A stretch of 64,000 nucleotides of DNA from Haloplanus aerogenes (GTDB taxonomy: Archaea; Halobacteriota; Halobacteria; Halobacteriales; Haloferacaceae), in the NCBI RefSeq assembly GCF_003856835.1, contig NZ_CP034145.1, positions 2,418,001 through 2,482,000 of the forward strand, written 5' to 3'. The position numbers and the translations under genes were made by a program. Every line of letters starts with the position of its first letter. The stretch's first letter is position 1. The notes under the pieces are model-generated. The model ran no database searches and had not been told where the DNA came from. It saw only the letters and a program-made list of their open reading frames with translations. Shown here one piece after another: positions 49,932 to 58,217 of this stretch.

Positions 49932-50573
49932 ATGCATGGAACTCGGCGGCAGTATCTGCGTGCGGCGGTCGGCGTCGGCGGCGTCGGACTCGTGGCTGGC
50001 TGTCTCGGCGGCGGCACTCGCGGCACGAGCGACTGCGACATCGAGGACGAACCGACAGTGTCGGACCTCCCCGCGCCGACCATCGGCCCCAGCGACGCCG
50101 AGGTGACCGTCGCGGCGTTCGAGGACTTCGCCTGTCCCCACTGTGCGACCTACAGTCTGGAGGTGTTTCCCGACCTCCGCGCGGAGTACGTCGAGACGGG
50201 TGTCGTCCGCTACGAGTTCCACGACTTCCCCATCCCCGTCGACGAGCGGTGGTCGTGGCAGACCGCCAGCGCCGCCCGCGGCGTGCAGGACGAGACGGAC
50301 GATGCGACCTTCTTCGAGTACGCCCACGCACTCTTCGAGAACCAGAACGACTACTCGCCGGCGCTCGTCACGGACCTCGCGAACGACGTGGGGGCGCCGG
50401 GATGTGCGATTCAGGCCGACGCCCTCAACGAGACGTATCGGCCGGTGATCGAAGCGGACCGCCAGCGTGCTCTCGACCGCGGGGCGCAGGGGACGCCCGC
50501 TATCTACGTCGCCGGACGGTCGGTCGAGCCGAGTTACGACGCCATCGCGAGCGCTATCGAGGCCGAACGGTAG
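49932..50573 (+). CDS. DsbA-like Tat lipoprotein
   Basis: 213 residues. Tat signal (GTRRQYLRAA) and lipobox (VAGC) place it outside the membrane. The DsbA-type active site CPHC (C68, C71) sits after VTVAAFEDFACPH, and QGTPAIYVAGRS carries the cis-Pro. It probably introduces or exchanges disulfides in exported proteins. It is followed 58 bp downstream by the TlpA-like gene. Confidence 0.93.
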   Translation: MHGTRRQYLRAAVGVGGVGLVAGCLGGGTRGTSDCDIEDEPTVSDLPAPTIGPSDAEVTVAAFEDFACPHCATYSLEVFPDLRAEYVETGVVRYEFHDFPIPVDERWSWQTASAARGVQDETDDATFFEYAHALFENQNDYSPALVTDLANDVGAPGCAIQADALNETYRPVIEADRQRALDRGAQGTPAIYVAGRSVEPSYDAIASAIEAER

Positions 50574-50631
50574 CGTCGGCTTCGACGGGCGTACCACGGG
50601 ACACTTGGTCGTCGGCCTCGAAGCGCAACCG

Positions 50632-51186
50632 ATGAGCGACGACTCGGACGACGGGGGCACCCTCGGCCGCCGGCACCTCCTCGCTGGCCTCGTGGGCACG
50701 GGACTCGTCGGCGCCGGCGCCGTCGGGAGCGGCGTCGTCGACGTGGGGAGCAAGAGCGGCGCCCACCTCCCCGTCGAGGTGACGACGCTCGACGCTGTGG
50801 GATCGACGGCCGGTACGCAGCAGGTGCCGGCGGCGGGGACGCCGACACTGATCGACTGCTTCGCGACGTGGTGTGGCCCCTGTATCGAACAGATGGACTC
50901 GCTGGGGACGGCGTACGACCGCTACGGCGACGAGGTGGCGTTCGTCTCGGTCACCAACGAACGCTTCGGCGGCGGCCTCGACGCCGACGACGTGCGGGCG
51001 TGGTGGCGCGACAACGACGGCCGGTGGACGCTCGGCCACGACCCCGAGGGCGACTTGCTGGCGGCGCTCGGCGCCAGCGGCCTCCCCTACCTCGCCCTCA
51101 CCGACGCCGAGGGATCGGTCGTCTGGACTCACGGGGGCGTCGCCTCGGCCGAGACGCTCGACCGGGAGATTTCGTCGGTCGTGTGA
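50632..51186 (+). CDS. TlpA-like thiol-disulfide oxidoreductase
   Basis: 184 residues. Tat-type signal (GRRHLLAGLVG) with an uncleaved or cleaved hydrophobic helix; thioredoxin domain with WCGPC (C81, C84) and cis-Pro (SGLPYLAL). Outside the membrane it would reduce apocytochrome, SCO or CuA sites. The stop overlaps the ccdA start (TGATG), a classical TlpA-CcdA pairing. Confidence 0.93.
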   Translation: MSDDSDDGGTLGRRHLLAGLVGTGLVGAGAVGSGVVDVGSKSGAHLPVEVTTLDAVGSTAGTQQVPAAGTPTLIDCFATWCGPCIEQMDSLGTAYDRYGDEVAFVSVTNERFGGGLDADDVRAWWRDNDGRWTLGHDPEGDLLAALGASGLPYLALTDAEGSVVWTHGGVASAETLDREISSVV

Positions 51187-51848
51187 TGGTCGACGCCGCC
51201 TTCCTCGGGACGCTCACGTTCGCGGTCGGCGCCGGCCTCGCCACCTTCTTCGCGCCCTGTGCCTACCCGCTCCTGCCGGGGTACGTGGGGTACGCCGTCC
51301 AGAACGACGAGACGGGGCTGGGCGGGGCGACCCTCCGCGGCCTCGCCGCCTCCGCTGGCGCCGTCGTCGTCCTCGCGGCCATCGGTGGCCTCCTCCTCGC
51401 CATCGGGGGGCGACTCGCCCAACGGTTGCCCCTGCTCGAACCGCTGGTCGGCGTCGCGCTGGTCGTCCTCGGTGTCCTGTTTCTGACCGACCGGGCGCCG
51501 ACGCTCCACCTCCGACTCCCCGAGCGTCGGGGGTCGGTCGTCGGGGCGGCCATCTTCGGCGGCGGCTACGCGCTCGCGGCCGCGGGCTGTGTCGTCCCCG
51601 TCGTGCTTGGCGTGTTCACGCAGGCGCTCACGCTCGCCCCGCCGCAGGCGGCCGTGGCGCTCGGAAGCTACGCCGCGGCGACGGCGCTGCCGCTGACGGG
51701 CGTGACGCTCCTCGCGGCCGTCGGCAGCGACGCCCTCCGGGCGTGGAGCGGCCACGTCGGGACGGTAAAGCGCCTCGCCGCCGTCGTCATGATCGTCGCC
51801 GGCGTCGCACAGATTATCGCGTCGCTCCGCTATCTCGGCGTCCTGTAG
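51186..51848 (+). CDS. ccdA: CcdA-type cytochrome c biogenesis/thiol transport membrane protein
   Basis: 220 residues with six helices. The redox Cys residues lie in helices 1 and 4: FFAPCAYPLLPGY (C25) and AAAGCVVPVVLGV (C135), each beside Pro as in CcdA/DsbD. It carries reducing equivalents across the membrane to the TlpA-like and SCO-like proteins encoded beside it. Translationally coupled to the TlpA gene. Confidence 0.93.
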   Translation: MVDAAFLGTLTFAVGAGLATFFAPCAYPLLPGYVGYAVQNDETGLGGATLRGLAASAGAVVVLAAIGGLLLAIGGRLAQRLPLLEPLVGVALVVLGVLFLTDRAPTLHLRLPERRGSVVGAAIFGGGYALAAAGCVVPVVLGVFTQALTLAPPQAAVALGSYAAATALPLTGVTLLAAVGSDALRAWSGHVGTVKRLAAVVMIVAGVAQIIASLRYLGVL

Positions 51849-51923
51849 CCGCGTTCGACCCGCGACGATAGCTTTCGACGGCCGGACCAGACGCGTTTTG
51901 AGTGGCGACCCCTTCCCACCGCT

Positions 51924-52604
51924 ATGGACCGACGGACGTATCTCGGCACGCTGGGCGCAGCGAGCCTCGGCGGTGTCGCCGGCTGTCTCGGCGGCGGCAA
52001 CCCGAACACGACGCTCGGCGAACCGGACCGCCCCGACGGCGTGACGAGCGAGGCGCTTTCCTATCCGGCGTGGGGCGAGCAGATTCCCGACGTGACGCTC
52101 CCCGATCCGTTGACCGGGACGGGGATCGGCCTGCGCGACGTGGACCGCCCGGCGCTCGTGAGCTTCTTCTACTCCAACTGTATGAGCGTCTGCCCGCGTC
52201 TCATCTCCGCGCTCCGCGAGGTGCAGATCCACAGCGTCAACAACGACTACGCCGACGACGTGGGCTTCTACCCCATCACGTTCGACCCCCAGCGTGACAC
52301 GGGCGAGCGCCTCCGCGAGTACGCGGGGGAGATGAACGTCGAATTGGACGCTGGCAACTGGCACTTCCTGCGGCCCGAGAGTCGCGAGCGGGCGAAACGC
52401 GTTCTGGAGGAGGAGTTCGGCTTCGTCTTCCAGCGCACCGAACCCGAGGACGGCGGGAAGTACATGTTCAACCACATCGGCCTCGTCATCCTCGTGAACG
52501 CCGACGGCTACGTCGAGCGTGCGTATCGCGGGCAGGAAGGGAAGGAAGGAACCTACATCGAGGACCTGAAGAAAGTCCGCAACGGGGGCGGCGGCTTCCT
52601 TTAA
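51924..52604 (+). CDS. SCO1/SenC family copper lipoprotein
   Basis: 226 residues. Signal with lipobox (VAGC, C21). Copper ligands are C86 and C90 (NCMSVCP) and H184 (MFNHIGL), the SCO1 set. It inserts copper into the CuA site of cytochrome oxidase. Its 3' end overlaps the convergent aldo/keto reductase gene by 4 bp. Confidence 0.93.
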   Translation: MDRRTYLGTLGAASLGGVAGCLGGGNPNTTLGEPDRPDGVTSEALSYPAWGEQIPDVTLPDPLTGTGIGLRDVDRPALVSFFYSNCMSVCPRLISALREVQIHSVNNDYADDVGFYPITFDPQRDTGERLREYAGEMNVELDAGNWHFLRPESRERAKRVLEEEFGFVFQRTEPEDGGKYMFNHIGLVILVNADGYVERAYRGQEGKEGTYIEDLKKVRNGGGGFL

Positions 52605-53575
52605 TCGTGCCCGGAGACGGGCACCGGTTCGTACGGCTCCTCCAGATACTCGATGTCGCTGTCCGAGAGGTCGATCTCCAGTGCCTCCACGGCGTCTTCC
52701 AGATGCTCGACCGTCGAAGTGCCGACGATGGGGGCGTCCACCCAGTCCTTGTGTAACACCCACGAGAGGGCAATCTGGGCCATTTTCACGCCGCGCTCCT
52801 CGGCGAGTTGCTGGACGCGTTCGTTGACTTCCGGCCCCCCGCCCTCGCGGTACGGGTGTTCGTACAGGTACTCCTCGGTCTCCCCGCGGGTCGTGGCGTC
52901 GATGTCCTCGTCGGGGCGGGTGAGGTAGCCCCGCGCCATCGGCGACCACGGGATGACGCCCACGTTCTCCTGTTCGCAGAACGGGAGCATCTCGCGCTCC
53001 TCCTCGCGGTAGGCGAGGTTGTAGTGGTTCTGCATGGTGGCGAAGCGCTCTAGCCCCAGCGCGTCGCTCGTGTGGAGCGCGTCGGCGAACTGGTAGGTCC
53101 ACATCGAACTCGCGCCGATGTAGCGCACCTGCCCGCGCCGAACCGCGTCGTCGAGGGCGCGGAGCGTCGTCTCGATGGGGGTGTCGTAGTCCCAGCGGTG
53201 GATCTGATAGAGGTCGACGGTGTCCATCCCCAGCCGATCCAGCGAGTGTTCCAACTCCTGCTCGATGGCCTTCCGGGACAGGCCGCCGGAGTTGGGGTCG
53301 TCCTCGTCCATCTGGAAGTAGCCTTTCGTGGCGACGACTTTGTCCTCGCGTTGCCCCTCCAGTGCCTTCCCGAGGACGCGTTCGGACTCGCCGTCGGAGT
53401 ACATGTTCGCGGTGTCGAAGAAGTTGATCCCGAGGTCGATGGCGCGTTCGACGAGTTCGATCCCCTCCTCCTCGTCGAGCACCCAGTCGCGCCAGTCGCT
53501 CGTCCCGATGCTCATACAGCCGAGACAGAGGCGCGAGACCTCCATGCCGGTGTCTCCGAGGGTGGTGTACTCCAT
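52601..53575 (-). CDS. Aldo/keto reductase
   Basis: 324 residues, (beta/alpha)8 barrel. The catalytic tetrad is D54 and Y59 (NFFDTANMYSDG), K84 (VVATKGYF) and H126 (LYQIHRWD). NADPH-dependent carbonyl reductase of unknown substrate, closest to the AKR11/YajO-type subgroup. Normal length. Monocistronic. Confidence 0.93.
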   Translation of the reverse strand: MEYTTLGDTGMEVSRLCLGCMSIGTSDWRDWVLDEEEGIELVERAIDLGINFFDTANMYSDGESERVLGKALEGQREDKVVATKGYFQMDEDDPNSGGLSRKAIEQELEHSLDRLGMDTVDLYQIHRWDYDTPIETTLRALDDAVRRGQVRYIGASSMWTYQFADALHTSDALGLERFATMQNHYNLAYREEEREMLPFCEQENVGVIPWSPMARGYLTRPDEDIDATTRGETEEYLYEHPYREGGGPEVNERVQQLAEERGVKMAQIALSWVLHKDWVDAPIVGTSTVEHLEDAVEALEIDLSDSDIEYLEEPYEPVPVSGHD

Positions 53576-53619
53576 GGACGGGAATCGGCGCGGCGGGACA
53601 AAAAGCTACGGCGGGCCAG

Positions 53620-54531
53620 TCAGTCGGAGGCGACCCCAACCGGAGGGTTGCGGTCACGCCCGAACTCGTCGACCGTCTCGGTGTCCGATGGGAGGTCGTA
53701 CGCGATGCGACGCCGTTCGCGATTGTCCGCGAGTCGGCCGGGGTCCTCGGCAACCGACTGCCAGCCCGGTTTCACCTTGACGCTCTCGGCTGGTGTCCCG
53801 ACGGCGACGTGATGGGCCGGCACGTCGCCCCGGACGATGGCCTTGGCGCCGACCATCGCGTTCTCTCCGACGCGACTGCCGGCAGCGACCATCGCGCCGG
53901 AGGCGATGCGCACGTCGTCGTCGACGACCGTCCGGTAGATAGACACGTCGGACTGGTCGACGATGTCGTGACTGTGACTGTGGAGGGCGGCGTCGTCGGC
54001 GATAGAGACGCCGTCACCGATGTCGAGTGCGCCACGGTCGTCCAACAGCACGTTCTCGTGGATGACCGTTCGGTCGCCGATTTCGATGTTGTGTCCGTAG
54101 GGAAAGCGGATGCCCCGGAAGAGTTTGAGATCGTCGCCAGCCTCGGCGAACAGGTGTGTCGCGAGCATCTGCCGGAACGGCAGGGCGACGGCATCGTTGT
54201 CCGCCAGCGGTGACGCGTCGAATCCGGTCCAGAGCCACCGGAGCGGTTTCGATTCCCGGAACCGATCCTCGTCTTTCTCCGCCCACGTCTCGCCCTTCGT
54301 GAGCGTGTTCGCGGGGTGGTACGTGTCGAGTCGGACGCGCTCGACGAGTGACAGCGACGCCCCGGACAGCCACCGGTCGTAGACGTCACCGTCGCCGTGG
54401 ATGCGGCTCAGCACCTCCTGTACTACGTCGGCAGTCGGTTCGTCGGCCGACAGTCGCGCGTCCACTCCCTCGACGAACTCCTCGATCCGCGCTTCGATTT
54501 CCGGCGACACGGCGACGTGAACTTTTGTCAT
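53620..54531 (-). CDS. Hexapeptide-repeat (LbetaH) acyltransferase
   Basis: 303 residues. Residues about 1-115 form an unrecognised charged N-terminal region; residues about 135-250 carry left-handed beta-helix hexapeptides (IEIGDRTVIHENVLLDD; IASGAMVAAGSRVGENAMVG) with a His-rich turn (ALHSHSHDI) likely at the active site. It resembles maltose/galactoside O-acetyltransferases; the acceptor is unknown. An AT-rich divergent region (54540-54630) lies upstream. Confidence 0.85.
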   Translation of the reverse strand: MTKVHVAVSPEIEARIEEFVEGVDARLSADEPTADVVQEVLSRIHGDGDVYDRWLSGASLSLVERVRLDTYHPANTLTKGETWAEKDEDRFRESKPLRWLWTGFDASPLADNDAVALPFRQMLATHLFAEAGDDLKLFRGIRFPYGHNIEIGDRTVIHENVLLDDRGALDIGDGVSIADDAALHSHSHDIVDQSDVSIYRTVVDDDVRIASGAMVAAGSRVGENAMVGAKAIVRGDVPAHHVAVGTPAESVKVKPGWQSVAEDPGRLADNRERRRIAYDLPSDTETVDEFGRDRNPPVGVASD

Positions 54532-54716
54532 GTAGATACTGACACTAGCAAATTACTAAAGTTATGCGATTTTACCAAATATAACCTTCACGAACAAGTA
54601 GTATTTTCTTGTGGAAAGAATCATACTTTCATTCAATTATCGGCAGAGCCGACGCCGCCGTCGGAGGGGCTGATCGGAGGCCACACCGTTTTGCCACCCC
54701 CGTTCCAACGCCGGCC

Positions 54717-55293
54717 ATGACCGTCTGGCTTCTCGGTGACCACCTCCACCCCGAACACCACGTCCTCGACGACGCCGACCGCGTGTTGCTGATCGAGGCG
54801 ACCGAGTTCGCCGCCCGACGGCCGTACCATCCGCAGAAACTCGGCCTCGTGTTCGCCGCGATGCGTCACGCCCGCGACCGACTGCGCGGCACGGGGTACG
54901 AGGTGGACTACCGCCGCGCCGACACCTTCGGGGACGCTCTCGACGCCCACTTCGACGCCCACCCCGACGACGACCTGCGACTCATGCGTCCGCCGAGTTA
55001 CGGCGCCGGGGAGCGCCTGCGTGAACTGGTCGCGGCCCGCGGCGGATCGCTGACGCTCGTCGACGACGACCGCTTCCTCTGTTCGTCGGCCGCGTTCGAC
55101 GAGTGGGCCGGCGAGGACGCCTGCCCGTTCAACGCGCTGTACTGGGATTTCCTCAAAGCGCACGAGGAGACGGGGGACGGGTCGGATGGGGCTGATGTAC
55201 AGCCACGTCGACCGGAAGTCGGCGGCTGAGTGGGACGAGATTCGTGAGCGAGCGGCGTGGCTCCGGGACCGGATAGCAGCGGGCACGCTGTAG
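54717..55293 (+). pseudogene. Photolyase/cryptochrome-related gene with its middle deleted
   Basis: From the ATG at 54717, about 155 residues (MTVWLLGDHLHPEHHVLDDA; HPQKLGLVFAAMRHARDRL; CPFNALYWDFLKAHE) match the N-terminal part of the photolyase-related (DPRP, FeS-BCP/PhrB-like) family, normally about 500 residues. The frame then runs to a stop at 55227. In another frame, 55186-55293 encodes MGLMYSHVDRKSAAEWDEIR and an end WLRDRIAAGTL, which looks like the C-terminus of the same family. The FAD- and cluster-binding middle is missing. Loss of function is very likely. Confidence 0.7.
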
Positions 55294-55371
55294 CCACGGC
55301 TGGTGGGGGTGAAAATTGGAAGAATCTTTCTGCGGCGCTACCGAAGGGTCGAACCGGAAACCGGTTCGGCC

Positions 55372-55566
55372 TTACAGTCGCTGGAGATTGGTCGCTCGCG
55401 GGCCCTTGTCGGCCTGCTCGATATCGAACTCCACCTCCTGCCCTTCTTCCAGGTCCGGACCGCCGATGTCTTCCATGTGGAAGAAGACGTCTTCGTCCGA
55501 ATCTTCAGTCTCAATGAACCCGTAGCCGCCAGTGTCGTTAAAGAACGCAACCGTACCAGTCGCCAT
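55372..55566 (-). CDS. cspA: Cold-shock protein CspA family
   Basis: 64 residues from the ATG at 55566. RNP1 (GGYGFIE, 13-19) and RNP2 (DVFFHM, 26-31) are intact; [20 protein letters not shown] is the haloarchaeal CspA start. Binds single-stranded nucleic acids and counteracts RNA structure at low temperature. A short leader of about 30 nt is predicted from the TATA box at 55621-55630. Confidence 0.95.
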   Translation of the reverse strand: MATGTVAFFNDTGGYGFIETEDSDEDVFFHMEDIGGPDLEEGQEVEFDIEQADKGPRATNLQRL

Positions 55567-55620
55567 TGCGTTGCTAGCGACGAAAAGCAGAAACATAAGG
55601 TTTCCGGGCAAATACACAGA

Positions 55621-55630
55621 AATATATATC
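55621..55630 (-). promoter_or_regulatory. TATA box of the cold-shock gene
   Basis: On the minus strand GATATATATT, 55-64 bp before the cspA ATG. Initiation near 55598 would leave a leader of about 30 nt, unusual among the mostly leaderless genes here. Confidence 0.55.
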
Positions 55631-55677
55631 CGTCAACTATTGGTCAGGATAGATCCGATCCCGACAGTTATCGTGGC

Positions 55678-56250
55678 CTACGTCTCCCGACCGAGCGTGT
55701 GAAACTCGGCATTCGGGCGCATATCGGCGAAACTCGCCAGCCGGTTGCTGAGATTGAAGAAGGCCGTGATAGCGCCGATATCCCAGATTTCGCGCTCGGA
55801 GAAGCCCGCCTCGGCGAGTCGGTCGAGGTCGGCTTGCGTCACTTCCCACGGCCGTTCGGTGAGTTTGACGGCCACGTCGAGCATGAGGAGGCGCTCGTCG
55901 CTCACGTCCGCCGTCCGGTAGTTGGCGACGAGCTGGTCGGCGAGCAACGGATCGTCCGCGTAGATCCGCACTAGCGCGCCGTGGGCGACGTTGCAGTAGT
56001 AGCAGTGGTTGACGCCGGAGACGGCGACGACGATCATCTCCACCGCCTCGCGGTCCAGACTCGTCCCGTCGACGAGGGCGTCGTGGAAGTCGACGAACGC
56101 GCGGAACTGGTCGGGGGCGTACGCGAGCGCCGCGAAGACGTTTGGCGTAAAGCCCGCACGCTCGGTCTCCGCGTCGATACGCTCGCGCAGGTCGTCGGGC
56201 AGGTCGTCGTAGTCGGGGACCGGGAACCGCGTCATCGCGTCGTCGTTCAT
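55678..56250 (-). CDS. AhpD-like/carboxymuconolactone decarboxylase family protein
   Basis: 190 residues (or 185 from the ATG at 56235). The AhpD-type redox motif is HCYYCNVAHG (CxxC with a following His) after AVEMIVVAVSGVN. It is an all-helical, peroxidase-related protein; a partner AhpC is not adjacent. It is 30 bp downstream of the start of the hydrolase gene on the same strand, with its own ATG. Confidence 0.9.
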   Translation of the reverse strand: MNDDAMTRFPVPDYDDLPDDLRERIDAETERAGFTPNVFAALAYAPDQFRAFVDFHDALVDGTSLDREAVEMIVVAVSGVNHCYYCNVAHGALVRIYADDPLLADQLVANYRTADVSDERLLMLDVAVKLTERPWEVTQADLDRLAEAGFSEREIWDIGAITAFFNLSNRLASFADMRPNAEFHTLGRET

Positions 56251-56280
56251 GGACGCGCATGGGCGCGAACCGACAAAAGA

Positions 56281-56769
56281 TCACGCCATTCGCAGGGCGA
56301 CAAAGCCCGCCGCCGCCGTCGCACAGACGCCGACCGCGAGGAGGACGTAGTTGGCGAGGGCGTTGTCGGCGCGGGTGAGATACACCGAGAAGTCCCGGCC
56401 GGAGAGCGGCCAGAGGAACGGGACACCCGCGGGCGTCAGCGCGTCCGCGAGAAGGTGGGCGAGGATCGCGAGCGCACCCACGGCGAAACCGAAGGGAACG
56501 AGCGTGGCCCGGCCGCCGTCGAAGACGGAGGCGAGGCCGACACCCGCACCGGCGCCGACGGCGCCGACGAGGAAGGCGAACGCGAGGGTGTGGGTCGGGC
56601 CGCGGTGTGAGAGGAAGGGGACGCGGTGGTCCCAGTCGGGGAGCATCGACAGCCAGAGCATAGCGGCGCCACCGAGAAAAGCGAGGTCGGGCCGACCGAG
56701 GAGAACGAGTGCGAAGCCGACCGGTGCGAACACGAGCAAGGAGACGCCCCAGTGACCCCGTCGGTACAT
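56281..56769 (-). CDS. YdjM-type metal-dependent membrane hydrolase
   Basis: 162 residues from the ATG at 56769. Four helices and the family motif LPDWDHRVPFLSHRGPTHTL with metal-type His/Asp residues; a later HLLADALTP carries further ligands. This is the DUF457/YdjM family of inner-membrane hydrolases of unknown substrate. Confidence 0.9.
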   Translation of the reverse strand: MYRRGHWGVSLLVFAPVGFALVLLGRPDLAFLGGAAMLWLSMLPDWDHRVPFLSHRGPTHTLAFAFLVGAVGAGAGVGLASVFDGGRATLVPFGFAVGALAILAHLLADALTPAGVPFLWPLSGRDFSVYLTRADNALANYVLLAVGVCATAAAGFVALRMA

Positions 56770-56853
56770 GGGAGAGGGTGTGGCAGGCACCGACCAGAAC
56801 CTTTCGGCCGAGGCGAGGGATACGGTTATCGCGTTCCGGCGCCTCTATCGACC

Positions 56854-57963
56854 GTGTTCGATGGATTCGTCGCCAGTCTCGACGCTCTTCCCGCGTGGCA
56901 AGCCACGGCCGCCGTCCTCGCGGCCTCCTTCGGGAGTGCCGTCCTCCTCGAAGTGGTGGGGGTGCGCCTCGCCCGCCGTCTCACGAGTCGCACGGAGACG
57001 GCACTCGACGACATCGTCTTCGAGGAACTCCGCCTGCCTATCGTCGTCACCGTCGCCCTCGCGGGCGTCTACCTCCTGACGCGCGTCGAGTCGGTGGCGA
57101 CGGCGACGCTCGTCGATCCCGCGACGCTCGCGCTGTTTTTCGGCAAACCCTCGCTGTCGGTCATCGTCCTCGTGTGGGCGCGGGCGCTCAACCGCGTCGT
57201 CAACCGGGTGGTGGAGGCCGTCAAGAACCGTGGCGACCGCTTCGACTTCGCGCCGGTCTTCTCGAACGTCTGGACGCTCGTCGTCCTCGTCGGCACCGTC
57301 GCCGTCCTCCTCTCGCTGTGGGACTACGACATCTCACCCCTGCTCGCAGGGGCGGGGATCGCCGGCATCGCCATCGGCTTCGCCGCCAAGGACACCGTCG
57401 CCAACTTCTTCGGCGGGATTGCGCTGTACTTCGACGACACCTACAAACTGGGCGACTTCGTGGTCCTCGACTCTGGCGATTCGGGGACGGTGGTGAAAGT
57501 CGGCGTCCGGTCGACGACGCTGCTCACCCGCGACGAGGTGCTCGTCACCGTCCCCAACTCCGTGCTGAACGCCACTCGCGTCACCAACGAGTCGGCGCCG
57601 GGCCGTCGCCGCCGGGTGCGCGTGCCCATCGGCGTCGCCTACGGCACCGACATCGACGCCTTCGAGGAACTGCTGGTCGACCTCGCGCTGGCGGAGTCGC
57701 TGGTACTCGACGCCCCCAAACCGCGGGCGCGCTTCCGGCGGTTCGGTGACTCGGCGCTGGAGTACGAACTCCTCTGCTGGGTCAACGGGCCGACGCGGGC
57801 GGCGAAGACGCGCCACCGACTCAACCGCGCCATCTACCACGCGCTCGACGACGCGGGGATCGAGATTCCGTATCCCCAGCGTGACGTGCGGATGCGAGCG
57901 AGCGGCGGCGAGATGGATCTCGGTGCAGTGGGCGACGGCGACGCCGTCGCTAGCGAGCGGTGA
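56854..57963 (+). CDS. MscS-family mechanosensitive channel
   Basis: 369 residues from a GTG at 56854; no better start precedes the signal-less N-terminal helix. Four to five helices end in the pore helix GAGIAGIAIGFAAKDTVANF, followed by the FFGGIALYFDDTYKLGDFV beta domain and the C-terminal alpha/beta vestibule. It releases solutes at low external osmolarity. Monocistronic. Confidence 0.92.
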   Translation: MFDGFVASLDALPAWQATAAVLAASFGSAVLLEVVGVRLARRLTSRTETALDDIVFEELRLPIVVTVALAGVYLLTRVESVATATLVDPATLALFFGKPSLSVIVLVWARALNRVVNRVVEAVKNRGDRFDFAPVFSNVWTLVVLVGTVAVLLSLWDYDISPLLAGAGIAGIAIGFAAKDTVANFFGGIALYFDDTYKLGDFVVLDSGDSGTVVKVGVRSTTLLTRDEVLVTVPNSVLNATRVTNESAPGRRRRVRVPIGVAYGTDIDAFEELLVDLALAESLVLDAPKPRARFRRFGDSALEYELLCWVNGPTRAAKTRHRLNRAIYHALDDAGIEIPYPQRDVRMRASGGEMDLGAVGDGDAVASER

Positions 57964-58158
57964 GGACAGCAAAGTGGAGGGAGGTGTACGTTACCATTGC
58001 CCACGGTAGCGGGGTGTCGGTGGGGAGGGGCCCCGTGTTCACACCGTCCCGATTCGGCCCTCCCGTACCGCCCCCTCGCGGGCGTGGCGTCCGCCGATTC
58101 GCCGCGAGGTCGGCCGATTCGTCGGGTCGAGTGGTCGTCGTTCGGGTCGCTGCACGGA

Positions 58159-58174
58159 TTTAGGTTGGCCTAAA
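58159..58174. promoter_or_regulatory. DtxR-type palindrome between convergent genes
   Basis: TTTAGG-TTGG-CCTAAA is a perfect 16-bp inverted repeat resembling the TTAGG..CCTAA boxes of DtxR/IdeR-type iron regulators, which haloarchaea use. It lies in the 254-bp gap between the ends of two convergent genes, so it is not upstream of either coding sequence. A TTTTTAG tract follows at 58194-58200. Confidence 0.45.
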
Positions 58175-58217
58175 CACACAAAAACGCATCGGATTTTTAG
58201 GTCAGACGAAACCGGTG

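Noticed and set aside
51129..53753. 874-codon minus-strand frame across ccdA, SCO and the aldo/keto reductase
   Set aside because: It overlaps three clearly identified genes on both strands and reads as low-complexity Arg-rich sequence.
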